DNA from: Aspidiotus rigidus
Taxonomy: Eukaryota > Arthropoda > Insecta > Hemiptera > Diaspididae
DNA length: 64,000 nt
Direction of reading: 5' to 3'
Assembly (NCBI GenBank): GCA_035079385.1
Contig: JAVHKY010000004.1
Span: 12,617,001-12,681,000 of the forward strand
Of the stretch, positions 34,601 through 45,234 are shown one piece after another. How positions within the stretch are numbered: the first letter of the stretch is position 1; each line of letters opens with the position of its first letter. A program made the position numbers and the translations under genes. The notes under the pieces are model-generated. The model was not told the origin of the DNA. It searched no databases and saw only the letters and a program-made list of their open reading frames with translations.

Positions 34601-37600
34601 TGTGGATCTTGCTGGGTAAGAATCTTCACGTTTATGAAAAGTACAGAAAACCAGTTTGAAACAAGTAACTTGTCAATGTTATTGTGTTGTGATAAAGGCA
34701 GTTTCAGCAGTTTCAGCAATGTCGGACAGACTATGTGTACATTCTGAAGGCGCTGAAAATTTCCATTTTTCGGCAGAAGATTTGATATCGTGCTGTACAA
34801 AGTGTGGAGATGGTTGCGGTGGAGGCTATCCAGATAGAGCATGGGAGTACTGGAAAACAACAGGCATTGTTAGTGGAGGCAATTACGGCTCTAAAGATGA
34901 AGACAGAGTAAGAATTCATTTTTTTTCTGACCGAAATTGGATAAGGACTCGGGAAATACGGATGTAATTTACAACACTGTATGTCCTTTTCCTAATCATC
35001 AGATTATATCTCATCACACATTGATACAATATAAGTGGTGAACTCGACCTGCAATTCTATGAGGATAAAATGTATGAAATATTAAGAAATCGAGGATTTT
35101 TTTAGGGATTAATTGGGTGGTTAAAAATGATCAAGACTAAGAGTTTTTTTTTTTTTTGACGAGCATTTTAGCTGCACATAAGGGCTATTTGCTCGGCGTA
35201 AATTAAAGTGACGGTAAGTATATTGTAAGTTTATGTTGAAGTTTATTCATGTTAAAAGTAGTAAGTGTGTTCGTAAAACTGGGTGGAGCGTAAGTAAGTT
35301 AAAGTTGAGTCGATGGAGTCGGAGTTGTTTCTTAGAGGCAGAGCCGGTGTCAGATGGTATTTTGAGCAGATCGTGTTGGTTGTAAAACAGGACATGTAAA
35401 GAAATGTTCTACACTTAGATTGTTGTCTTGACAATGAGGACATGATGGAGGGAAAAGATTTGTTGGAAGGTATGCGTGAGTGAGACGAGTGTGTCCGATT
35501 CTTAGTCGGGCCAATATGACTTCTTCCCGCCTGGAAGGGCGATGGGATGTTGACCAATTTAGAGGAAGACTAAGAGTGAATAATGTTTGTTTGCATATTT
35601 TCTATATTGCAATCAGCAGTACTTCATTTGTAAGTCCGTCAGATATTGGTCACCGTGCATGACTCATTCCTTTCTTCCTGCACTGACACCTGATAACAGT
35701 AACATTTTGCCTATTGGCGAGTAGAGTCTAAATCCTGAAGTTTAAATAATAGCGTTCTGCGATACAAGTTACATCCTCGAATTATGCAACCAAATAAAAC
35801 CTCATCGTATTTGAACTTTGAGAAAGTCATACGCGGGCCTGAGATTGTACCCTGGCCAGTCTAGCCGGGCCAGTGTGAAAGAATTTGAAACCTTACTGGG
35901 GCCAGGCGAAATATTTGGTCCATGTAAATTGGAGACCAGGACAAAAAATTATGAGCAATATCAGGCGTGGTCGTACTCAGTTCCTTTACAAGGACAGACC
36001 TATATTTAAAATTTAGAAAGCTATTACACATTCGAAAAATGACTCCATTCATTGGACAGTATTGTAAATCGTAAGCAAGTAAACTAATATTATTCTTGTT
36101 GAGAGGACAATATATAAAACGCAAACTGTGCCCTGAGTGACTGATTTTCAAATACTGTACAATTTCTACAGGGTTGTAGACCGTACACAATTAAACCAAC
36201 CGATAAGAAAAATGCTGTGACGACGACACCCACACCAAAATGTATCAAAGAATGCGTCGTAGGATATAATGTAACCTATCAGGATGATCTACGATTTGGT
36301 TTGTGAACTTCTTATTTCGCACAAATTTTATTAGGTTTACTATAATTAAGTAATGCATCTTGAATGAAGTTCTCTCATAGCATTTGCATAGGATTACAGT
36401 CAAGAAGTGCAAATCTAGTTTTATTAATATTTCATCTACTCATTAAATAATGCGAGTTTTCAAGATCAACGAGGCGTTTTTCTTTTAAACCAGAATATTA
36501 TTAGGTACTCGAAAAGTGATAGAGGTGCAAATTGATCATTATTATTTTTATGGATACTGAAACGTTGATCAGTAGGTCTATCAATATTTAATTATTTTTG
36601 ATACAAAACTTCTTCTGGATACTAGATACTGCTTATCCATATAGGGTATAATCGATGATGAGAATTCAATAATTAAAATAACAGCTTACAAATACGCAAA
36701 ATATTATAACATATTCTTGCTAATCACTGTAGGTAATCTCTCACAAAAACAAAAGTGGATCGATAAAGCAAGAAGCAATTTTTGAAACAGAAATTTCAAT
36801 TTTCTAGAATCGATATGTTTTTGTATAAAATTACGGTCATCCAGGGTCCATTTCAACGGTCCCCTCAAGTTGGATTTTGGGGTCAGGAATGTTTGAAAAT
36901 GATTGTTCTCAATTTGTTCAAAATGTTCTTCATAGTTTTGGAATTTGTTTCCGCCCCCTCCTCCTTGTACTTGAAGAACAAGTTTGGGGAGCTACAGAAA
37001 TGGTAGCCCTCCCAAATTAGATTTTGGGGTCAGGAATGTTTGGGAATAATTGTTCTTAATTTGTTCTAAATGTTCTTCATGGTTTCAGAATTTATTCCCA
37101 CTTTCTTGTCTTTGTATTTGAAGAACAAGTTTGGGGGGGCTATAGAAATGGTACCCCCCCGTTGGATTTCAACGTCGGGAATGTTTGGTAATAATTGTTC
37201 TCAATTTGTTCTAAATGTTCTTCATGGTTTCAGAATTTATTCCATCTTTATTCATCCACAAACTGTATTTTTAAATTTGGGGGAGGAGGCAAGGTTAAAG
37301 AAAAATGAAGAGTCATTTCCTCTCAAATTCATATTTTTTGACTGGAAATCATGCTTTCAAGATATCCCAAATGTTCCTTACGGTTGTGGATAATTTTACC
37401 ACCATATACGCTCTGAGTCTGATGCTTTGACTGCGGCACAAAGTAGGGAACAATGAAATATTAGTTATACATACAGCGAGATTTGAAATATCATGTGATT
37501 TGTCGAAAGACTTCGTCCTCCGAGTACAACGAACGGCGAGTTTATTTTATGTAATCGGGATGGCATACTCGGAGTAAGAGTGATGCCGCGGGACTTGAAA

Positions 37601-40600
37601 TATTTTTGAACTTCTTGGACTTGTAAAATTTTTCATTTTCGATTCTTGGACTTGGAAATATTTTCTTCTGTTGGACTTGAAATTATTTTCGAATTGTGGG
37701 ACTTCAAAATATTTCCATAAGTCGACTTGTAAAATTTTTCATTTTCAATTCTTGGACTTGGAATTATTTTCAATTCTTGGACTTGGAGATATTTTCAATT
37801 GTTAGACTTTGAAATATTTTCATACTTCTTGGACTTGGAATTATTTTCTAATTGTTGGACTTTGAAATATTTTCATAAGTGGACTTATAAAATTTTTCAT
37901 TTTCAATTCTTGGACTTGGAAATATTCTCAATGGACTTGGAATTATTTTCAATTCTTGGACTTAGAGATATTTCCAATTGTTAGACTTTGAAATATTTTC
38001 ATACTTCTTGGACTTGGAATTATTTTCTAATTGTTGGACTTTGAAATATTTCCAATTGTTGGTCTTTGAAATATTTTCAATTGTTGGACTTTGAAATATT
38101 TTCAATTGTTGGACTTCGAAATATTTTCATAAGTGGACTTGTAAAATTTTTCATTTTCAATTCCTGGACTTCGTAATATTTTCATCTGTGGGAGACAATC
38201 AAAAATGAACGATTTTACAAGTCCAAGAAGTATGAAAATATTTCAAAGTCCAACAATTGGAAAATAATTCTAAGTCCAACAGTTGAAAATATTTCTACAC
38301 CTAATAAGATATAGATAATCTGCAGACAGAACATGAATACAATAAGAGTGTTTTTATGGTAAAAATGTAGAACAGAAAAAGCTATAAACCAGAATACTAT
38401 TTATTCACAAGATTCTCTTTAGGCCATATCTCCTGCCCCAGTTTCTTTAAATTTTACAGGTGAGAAAACTTGAAGAAAGTCTAAGAGTAGGTGTATGGTA
38501 AAGTAGATCTTCAAGAAGAAAAGAATGAAATGATTACTCATTTATTATACTTTCTGAATATTACTGTACTTCAAAAACGATATCATTTGTATTGTATAAC
38601 TACTATTTCATTGTTCCCTACTTTGTGCCGCACTCAAATCATCAGACTCAGAGCGTATATGGTGGTACAATTATCCACAACCGTAAGGAACATTTGGGAT
38701 ATTTTGAAAGCATGATTTCCAGTCAAAAAATATGAATTTGAGAGGAAATGACTCTTCATTTTTCTTTAACCTTGCCCCCCCCCCAAAAAAAAATTTAAAA
38801 ATACAGTTTGTGGATGAATAAAGATGGAACAAATTCTGAAACCATGAAGAACATTTAGAACAAATTGAGAACAATTATTACCAAACATTCCTGACCCTAA
38901 AATCCAACTGAGGGCTACCATTTCTACAGCCGCCCCCACATGTTCTTCAAATACAAAGACAAGAAAATGGAAACAAATTTCGAAACTATGAAGAACATTA
39001 AGAACAATCATTCCCAAACATTCCTAACCCCAAAATCCAATTTGGGGAGGGGGTAACATTTCTGTAGCCCCCCAAACTTGTTCTTCAAGTACAAGGAGGA
39101 GGGTGTGGGAACAAATTCCAAAACTATGAAGAACATTTAGAACAAATTGAGAACAATTATTACCAAACATTCCAGACCCTAAAATGCAACTGAGGGCAAC
39201 CATTTCTATAGCCGCCCCCACATGTTCTTCAAATACAAAGACAAAAAAATGGGAACAAATTCCAAAACTATGAAGAACATTTAGAACAAATTAAGAACAA
39301 TCATTCCCAAACATTCCTGACCCCAAAATCCAATTTGGGGAGGGGCTACCATTTCTGTAGCCCCCCAAACTTGTTCTTCGAGTACAAGGAGGAGGGGGTG
39401 GGAACAAATTCCAAAACTATGAAGAACATTTAGATCAAATTAAGAACAATCATTTTCAAACATTCCTGATCCCAAAATCCAACTTGGGGGGCCGTTGAAA
39501 TTGACCTGGTCATCCATAATGACGAAGATACTCAAAGGAGTAACACGAAAGAAGATGCAAAAGACCGCACGATAATTGAAAACACGAGCGCTTTCGGCTA
39601 ATCAGCCATTCTCGAAGTGTGGAGAGTAACTGAACCCAGCACCAATAAGAACAAACGACAGCAAACGAGATCATGACCGAAGCTACGAGTCATCAAAATG
39701 TGAATCATTCCCGTAGACTAATTTGACCAATCCCTCATCAGGAATGTACCTGTTCAAAACGGTAACGCTTCTATTATATTCCGATGTCGGAGGATTTCTA
39801 TTTCCTCGAGGGCCAGACGCTTGAAGTATGACTTTTCCCTATGAAGGGGGACTTCGGACCCCTCGTTAAAATTGTGACCACTTTCGATCAAATGATCAGC
39901 AAAGGCTGACTCCCCTACTTTCTTTTTCCTCCAAGCTTTTTTGTGTTCGTCAACTCTAATTTTAACAATAGTAAATTCATCATTAAGAAACCTTTAACCA
40001 AAAAAGCCATTTTTGAACCTAACCCCGTTCCTTCCCTCCTCTACGGGCTACCAAAAATTCATAAGTAAGGAGTACCTATGCGACTCGTGGTCTCTTTTGT
40101 CGCCTCTCCGACCTACTCCCTTGCAAAATTTTTCGGTCGCTGGTTCGAATCTAGAGTGGAGTTCGAGTCTCCCCATTCTGTATTGAATTCATGTGCCCTC
40201 GCCAACAATCTGAAGGATGTTTCCCTCCCTCAAGGTTCAACTTTACGTTGCTTCGATGTGGTGGGGTTATTTCTCAACATCCCAAAGGCTGTTACTATGC
40301 CACGAATGGGCGAGTTACTCGTGAAATCTGGTGTTCCTCATGAAGAAATGGGCGAATTTTTTGACCTATTGAGGGTCTGTCGAACTTTTGTAAATTCAAT
40401 GGTAAATTCTACGCGTTCACTGAGAAGTTGGGATCCCTATTGGTTCTCCTCTTGGTTCTCTTATTTCAGAAGTTTTTATGTCTAAATTTGAGGGCGATCT
40501 GTTCTCTTCAGGCCAGGTATTTGTGAGTCATATACACTTTTGACACAGGTACGTTGACAACGTTTTGTGCACGTGGACCGGTTCAACAGAACTCCTTGGC

Positions 40601-42565
40601 GAACAGCCTTTACCCTTCCATAAAATTTACACTGGAAGTTGGTGGCTCCGTTATAAACTTTTTGGACTTGTCTATTTCCGTCACTGACGGCGTCCAGGAA
40701 AAATACCTCGACCGATATTACTATCCATGGGCCGTCATTCGTACCTGCTGCCCACAAAGTTGCTACTTTTAATAGCCTAATACATCGCTTGACTCATATC
40801 CTATTGAGTCAAGCAGCTTTCCAGAAAGAATTAATGACTATAAAGCACCTGGCTAGAGTCAATCAGGTCAGGGTTGAAGTTGACCTTATGGTTCGTAGGA
40901 GGCTCACAAGGAAATGAAGTCAATTAATTCCTAATGAGTACGAGCAATCGTTAATATTTAATTGAATAGGTTACAGACACGTAACAAAGACCTTGACTCT
41001 ACGACCTCCCTCCCCCGGGATTTATACCAAGATGGTAGGAAACGGTGGATTAAGCTCCCGTTTCTGAGCAAGTTTTCATCGTAGTTGGACCGTACCCTCC
41101 ACCCTTTCGGTTTTCGGCCAGCCTTCTATAATGTCAACACGGTTAAGAGTCTTTTCGTCAAACTAAAGGACCCCATCTCAGTGGCCGAGAGGGGAGGGGT
41201 TTATAGGGTGGCTTGTGGAGATTGCCCTAGCGTCTGCCGTCAACTCCAAATTAGAGTTGACGAACACAAAAAAGCTTGGAGGAAAAAGGGAAAGTAGGGG
41301 AGTCAGCCTTTGCTGATCATTTGATCGAAAGTGGTTACAATTTTAAAGAGGGGTCCGAAGTCCTCCTTCAAAGGGTAAACTCATACTTCAAACGTCTGGC
41401 CCTTGAGGAAATAGAAATCCTCCGACATCGGAATAATAGTAGCGTTACCGTTTTGAACAGGTACATTCCTGAAGAAGTATTGATCGAATTAGTCTACGGG
41501 AATGATTCACATTTCGATGACTCGTAGCTTCGGTCATAATCTCGTTTGCTGTCGCTTGTTCTTGTTGGTTCAGGGAATTCAGTTGCTTTCCACACTTCGA
41601 GAATGGCTGATTAGCCGAAGGCGCTCGTGTTTTCAATTATCGTGCGGTCTTTTGCATCTTCTTTCCTGTTACTCCTTTGAGTATCCTCGTCATTTCAATT
41701 TTCTGTTAATTCATTTAAGTAAGTTCGAAATCTTGGAACTCTTACATCAGGCCATGGGTCTTCTTTCAGACTACTCTCTGGTTAGATCAATATGAAGAAT
41801 AATTAGCAAGGTAATACAGTATAGCAGTGCCGGTACAGAAAATAAATCTAAATTCAGCATCTTTTAATTCTTCTATACAGTAAAGTCTCGATATAACAGT
41901 GCGAGTGAAAGTATCGAAAGAAATTTGCACTATACCGAAAAACTCGGGAATTATGGCAAAAAATTTACTGTATTTCAAACCAGATTCTATTCGATGATAT
42001 ACGTATAAAACCAACATGGCAACAAAAAAAAACCCACATGTGAAAAGAAAATCATTTTGATCATAATTAATTAGACAAATATGATATCTTCATTTATCTA
42101 ATATTTACATCATCAAATAATTGTACCTCAGGAATTGATGCTTACGCAGTTGAAGGGAAAGTAGAAGTCATGCAGCAAGAAGTTTTGAATAATGGTCCCA
42201 TAGTAGTCGGTTTCATAGTTTATGAAGATTTTCTATCGTATGGCGACGGTTAGTGAGAATTGATTATTAGTTTTATATTTCACTTCATTTAAATTACCCT
42301 GGTCAAGTTAATTTATTTCAACCAAATTTCGTGTGTAGGTGTTTATCAACACGTTCAAGGTGGACAATTAGGAGGTCATGCTGTTAAACTTATTGGTTGG
42401 GGTACTGATCCATCAACCAAGGTACCATACTGGCTGATTGCTAATTCCTGGGGCACTCGGTGGGGTAAATTGAACGGCTTTTTTAAAATCAAACGCGGTA
42501 GTGACGAGTGCGGAATTGAAGACCTCACCATATCTGCGGGATTGCCAAAGCTCAAAAAAGTTTGA
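28557..42565 (+). CDS. CtsB: Cathepsin B-like cysteine peptidase, seven coding exons, 377 aa
   Basis: Papain-family (C1A) peptidase of the cathepsin B type. Family members act in lysosomes or, in sap-feeding insects, the gut lumen. Exons: 28557-28618, 28978-29155, 34403-34615, 34698-34907, 36172-36298, 42132-42248, 42339-42565. All introns are GT-AG and all phases match (1134 nt in total). Visible residues: oxyanion Gln144, Cys150 (QGRCGSCW), His316 ([11 protein letters not shown]), Asn338 (NSWG). The propeptide NSTWQ/KRNFDE motif is at about 76-87 and the mature start is near Ile122. Two features are unusual. The occluding-loop His pair and its cysteines are absent between 222 and 245. A 32-residue polar tail precedes the hydrophobic segment (about 33-49). 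Intron TE load accounts for the 14 kb span. Likely functional, but exon 1 is a prediction. Confidence 0.9.
28978..29155 (+). CDS. CtsB: Cathepsin B exon 2 (hydrophobic segment, propeptide start)
   Basis: Acceptor TTTCAG at 28972-28977, donor CAG|GTACTT. Encodes a His/Arg-rich start, the hydrophobic run [17 protein letters not shown], then a Ser-rich linker and [18 protein letters not shown]. The last stretch matches the cathepsin B propeptide pattern (..FI..IN....TW). The hydrophobic run is either a cleaved signal or a type II anchor. Confidence 0.8.
30233..30808 (-). pseudogene. Retrotransposon C-terminal region with zinc finger
   Basis: 191 codons, minus strand. An N-terminal [21 protein letters not shown] segment is typical of the region after the reverse transcriptase in R1-like elements. 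A basic Arg/Lys-rich helix follows, then [15 protein letters not shown], the CSHC...H...C finger (about residues 117-133), and a stop in MKRKMDQE. Separated from the reverse-transcriptase frame by a frameshift. Confidence 0.8.
30956..31390 (-). pseudogene. Reverse transcriptase palm/thumb fragment
   Basis: The minus-strand frame opens at [20 protein letters not shown], carries [13 protein letters not shown] with the catalytic Asp pair, and ends with the [17 protein letters not shown] thumb motif. The frame continues upstream past a TAG into the rest of the palm domain (31440-31920). Confidence 0.9.
32980..34205 (-). pseudogene. Decayed I/Jockey-group retrotransposon: thumb and RNase H region
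   Basis: The minus strand, across several frames, shows [16 protein letters not shown] (thumb, 34005-34199), [16 protein letters not shown] (33880-33960), [13 protein letters not shown] (RNase H start, near 33560) and [19 protein letters not shown] (RNase H end, near 33310). The order is right for an I-type element with a C-terminal RNase H. Multiple frameshifts. It is in cathepsin B intron 2, antisense. The C-terminal remainder of a similar element lies at 35141-35575. Confidence 0.75.
34403..34615 (+). CDS. CtsB: Cathepsin B exon 3 (propeptide end, active-site Cys)
   Basis: Acceptor TTGCAG, donor TGG|GTAAG, 71 codons in phase 0. Encodes [19 protein letters not shown] of the propeptide, then [20 protein letters not shown] and [11 protein letters not shown] with Gln144 and catalytic Cys150. 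Confidence 0.95.
34698..34907 (+). CDS. CtsB: Cathepsin B exon 4
   Basis: After an 83-bp intron (34616-34697) this exon of 70 codons begins [13 protein letters not shown]. It contains [25 protein letters not shown] and the [10 protein letters not shown] motif, all typical of cathepsin B. Donor AGA|GTAAGA. Confidence 0.95.
35141..35575 (-). pseudogene. I/Jockey-group C-terminal fragment with poly(A) tail
   Basis: The minus strand reads [20 protein letters not shown], then [20 protein letters not shown], the conserved C-terminal block of I/Jockey elements. The 3' UTR follows, with GAGCAAATAGCCCTTATGTG and an A run (T run at 35143-35157 on plus). It shares its 3' UTR with 27430-27772. Lies in cathepsin B intron 4. 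Confidence 0.8.
36172..36298 (+). CDS. CtsB: Cathepsin B exon 5 (loop-less region)
   Basis: Acceptor CTACAG, donor TTTG|GTTTGT, 42 codons plus one base. Encodes [19 protein letters not shown], then [20 protein letters not shown]. In typical cathepsin B this region has PC-x-HH and a second Cys forming the occluding loop. Here a Thr-rich 13-residue spacer replaces it. Confidence 0.93.
36838..39516. repeat. 2.7 kb giant inverted repeat in cathepsin B intron 5
   Basis: The left arm (36838-37470) and right arm (38590-39516) are reverse complements. The outer ends read GGTCATCC and CAACGGTCCCC at 36838, answered near 39490-39515. The inner ends read GGTTGTGGATAATT and CATATACGCTCTGAGTC. Each arm is itself made of about 190-bp tandem units, each containing GTTGGATTTTGGGGTCAGGA and TTGTTCTTCAAG/CTTGAAGAACAAG. 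The right arm has more units than the left. The 1.1 kb spacer is a GGACTTGGAAATATTTTC satellite. No coding sequence. Confidence 0.85.
37590..38300. repeat. GGACTTGGAAATATTTTCA satellite
   Basis: Degenerate tandem units of about 30-50 bp built from GGACTTGGAATTATTTTC and TTGTTGGACTTTGAAATATT. The last part (38210-38295) is in inverse orientation (AAGTCCAACAATTGGAAAAT), so the spacer is also partly palindromic. It shares the word GGACTTGGAAA with the 45-bp satellite. Confidence 0.8.
39518..39963 (-). pseudogene. Inverted partial copy of the adjacent Penelope-like element 3' end
   Basis: The reverse complement of this stretch matches about 41255-41700 almost base for base: from ATTAGAGTTGACGAACACAA (GIY-YIG C-terminal half) through the stop to the ACTCCTTTGAGTATC 3' UTR block. 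It abuts the plus-strand copy at 39964 head to head. Penelope elements often carry such inverted terminal segments. Confidence 0.85.
39964..41705 (+). pseudogene. Penelope-like element (reverse transcriptase plus GIY-YIG), decayed
   Basis: Plus-strand motifs in order: [10 protein letters not shown] (about 40040), [14 protein letters not shown] (40250), a frame-shifted [12 protein letters not shown] (40437-40475), [12 protein letters not shown] (40550), [17 protein letters not shown] (40190), [17 protein letters not shown] (41100) and [13 protein letters not shown] (41200). [11 protein letters not shown] and [20 protein letters not shown] follow. The catalytic pair has become Asp-Asn. A deletion has removed the YVGETS part of GIY-YIG. 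Several frameshifts. Lies in cathepsin B intron 5, sense orientation. Confidence 0.88.
41879..41970. mobile_element. Tiny pogo/Tc1-type MITE remnant
   Basis: CAGTAAAGTCTCGATATAAC at 41879 and a right end AAATTTACTG at 41970 are flanked by TA on both sides (41877-41878, 41971-41972). The left end resembles the CAGTAAA...TCGATATAAC ends of pogo/Tigger-like MITEs. The right arm is poorly preserved beyond 7 bp. Confidence 0.55.
42132..42248 (+). CDS. CtsB: Cathepsin B exon 6
   Basis: Acceptor CCTCAG, donor GACG|GTTAGT. Completes Gly264 and encodes [20 protein letters not shown], then [19 protein letters not shown]. This is the cathepsin B NGP...F.VY.DF..Y motif. The preceding intron is 5.8 kb and holds the giant inverted repeat and the PLE pair. 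Confidence 0.95.
42339..42565 (+). CDS. CtsB: Cathepsin B exon 7 (catalytic His and Asn)
   Basis: Acceptor GTGTAG, in-frame TGA at 42563-42565. Encodes [20 protein letters not shown], then [20 protein letters not shown] and [15 protein letters not shown]. Catalytic His316 and Asn338 are intact. The preceding intron is 90 bp. Confidence 0.97.
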
Positions 42566-42607
42566 TGTTCTATAATTTGTCACATTACTTCGAATTTCCT
42601 ACTTATC

Positions 42608-42613
42608 AATAAA
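42608..42613 (+). promoter_or_regulatory. Polyadenylation signal of the cathepsin B gene
   Basis: AATAAA 43 bp after the stop codon, a normal distance for a short insect 3' UTR. Confidence 0.7.
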
Positions 42614-42619
42614 GCACTT

Positions 42620-44495
42620 ATTATAAATCTAATCTTCTGTACTTTATTGCGCGGAAAATGGATCGGCCAATAAATAGAGAGGAAAAGTAGATTGCTGATG
42701 ATGAGTCGCATCAGGTACAAACTCCATTCATCAAACAGTCATTAGCTTAAAAATAGCGTTTGAAAAACTCGATTGGCCTGAAATGAAAGTATGTGAAGTG
42801 AACTGAAAAAAAGTAGAAATAGTAGAAATTCCGATTCGATCGGGGCCTTAGAAGCGGAATCAATCGAGGAAAAGTGTGCAGAAATTTTCAAAATTACAAA
42901 ATTTGTTTAGTCTTACAATACTGTATCCCGTTAACATATGTTTTTAACTACTACTATAGGCTAACTAATCTCTTTAGAAAATACCCACACTATGAAGAAA
43001 GTGATACGTTAGGTTTTCCGTTCAGAGCCATTTCAACCAGAGGCCCTCCTCTCAATCAGATACTAGGATTGGAAGATTGTGCGGAAACTTCGGAGAATTA
43101 ATTGATCACAATTGAAGCTGAGAAGAAAAAGCTTCCTGCGGCGCATAAAATAAGCATTGTGTTTTATAACTTCTAATGGATAACGTCATTAATGTTTTAT
43201 CTTCAAGTAGGTCAAAGAAACGCCAACCTTATGACGTCATCAGCGGGTTGTAATCATAGTCTATCTCTAGATTGGGTGCTTATGGAGGCTCCTCGGCTTA
43301 ATAATACCTATACATTGAAAAATACCGGTAAAGTTGATAAATTTTAGGAATTTCATCCTCTTCATTTCAAGTTCTATCTCTAGAAGAAAGAGACATACTT
43401 GTTGGAGCATTATGTAGGGAAAGAAGTCATTAATTCGCTTTCAGACTTTGATATCATGAAGGAAGTAGGGAAAATTTTTCTGATGGAACGCATCAGAAGA
43501 AATGTCAAGTTCTTACTCCTATATCTGGAGGATTTGCTTTTGATGTAGGTACATTCTTCCGCGTAAGGACTCGAGAAGGTTCAAGTTATAAGACTCACGG
43601 ACAGAAGGCGACTTGAAAAATTTCAAGTTCTGTAAGCTGGACAAGTAGATTCCTTATTGATTTACATACATAATGTAGAAGCTCGTAATTTAAAAAAAAA
43701 AATCCTTTAGTAGCGCGAAAGCAAAACCGACTTACCCTTTCTTATTTTCCTACATCTCTACTTTTGACATGTTTTATATCTTTGCTCTGACTTCTACCCC
43801 AAAATTTGTGTCCGTACGTCCGTTGAACCACGATTTTAGGACTTGGAATTTCCGCCATTCCACCCCTACCTAATGCCTGAATTTTCGTCCGAAAATTTGA
43901 TTCTTCCTCTCCCCTTTTCAGCTTGCATGAAAAGAAATAACCTAGGCTTGCGACCAAACGTGATTACAATGTTGGTAAACTCAAGAATCAACGAGCTCAA
44001 AGAACCAACTGAAAAAGAATTCACCTGAAAGTACTACTTTAAATCGAACCAATTGTATAATGCCTAGACGCTGGCGCCAATAAAATATCCTAATGTCGTT
44101 GAACACATAAGACATTTACGTCAAAATCCATCCGTAAAAGTGAAAAACATTACAGCTATCTCTTCTTCGACTATTATTTGACATAGCGGTACGACGTTTC
44201 AGAAGGTGATTCGCTAGAAGTCTCACGGCCCTCAGACGTACCTGAGATGACTGCATCGCTCTTGAATATTGATGAAAACAGTAATGAGAAACTAAGATAA
44301 TTAACCATCTACGTCGACTACCGCTACTAATTCTGGACTGGCAAATGCTGGAAATTGTGACAACCTTTCCATAGAAACTGGAAAGTTACTAGGTAGCAAC
44401 TATTTCAGCAGAACCAAAGGTGACAAGATTGAATTGTTTTGTGTTGTGCTTCGCGGGCTCATAGTCCCTCAACTATGCTAGCGAAAAATTCCGCT
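42620..44495. other. Intergenic, little recognised
   Basis: Contains short frames (for example 42874-43101) without splice or domain support. At 43712-43768 a block GCGCGAAAGCAAAACCGACT is shared with 53766-53815, along with CTACATCTCTA nearby. Confidence 0.4.
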
Positions 44496-44499
44496 AATG

Positions 44500-44735
44500 A
44501 CTCATTTTAAAGGAAATTTTACGAGGAATATGTTTGTACTGATACATTTTCTTTGTAGAACCACTAATTTTCGAGTAAAATTGAAAAAACTATCGATGAT
44601 ACGAAAAAAATTCATATTTTTGCCCCCTACGCAGGGAGCTGAACGTGGGGGGCGGTTACTTCTGACCACGTATTTAGGGCGATATCCTGAACATATTTCA
44701 GCAATCAAACCTTTGCTGGCATTTTTTTCTGTTCT
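44500..44735. repeat. Diverged copy of the 140-bp repeat-domain end
   Basis: Words such as GGAAATTTTACGAGGAATA, and CCTGAACATATTTCAGCAAT followed by CAAACCTTTGCTGGCA, match the outer edge of the inverted repeat domain at 47490-47850. It faces the same way as the right arm. Confidence 0.5.
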
Positions 44736-45234
44736 AAATCCGTAATTCTCTTGGGCTGTCGGTAGAAAAAGAAGCTAAAAGAAAAATACTCGTAGAAAAA
44801 TGAATCAGTCAAAGGAAAAAATGAAACCAAGAGACCCGGATACTGAGGCGTATGGCGACTCAGTCTTATTTCTCTTTCAAACCAGAAGGTTTTTGGATTG
44901 GGCGTATCAGAATTGAGTCCCTTGAGCAGGAGTATCTGCTTTTAATAGCCGAATTGAGTTTCAAAGTGTCGCGTCGGCGATATTGTCTTAAAACATGTGT
45001 GAATTTATTCATTTAATCGTATGTATACTGTATGCTAGGCCTGTAGCCATTGGGAAGTGGTCTCGTAGCCTCGCGAAATTCGAATTTCACGCTAGGGTTT
45101 CAAATGATATTGGGGAGGGGGGTGTAATCACTGGGGGCGGCCTCGCCATTTCGTGGTATTTTACATTGGATCAGAGACATGAAACATGACAATAAAATTC
45201 AACACATTTATCAACAAAGTTGGTAAAGCCCAGG

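Noticed and set aside
36782..37393. Series of 70-107 codon frames sharing VLHGFRI-like residues
   Set aside because: These come from the ~190-bp tandem units of the giant inverted repeat, with similar shadow frames in the opposite arm.
42874..43101. 75-aa frame just downstream of cathepsin B as a further exon or gene
   Set aside because: Cathepsin B already ends with a stop and a poly(A) signal, and the frame has no domain or good splice sites.
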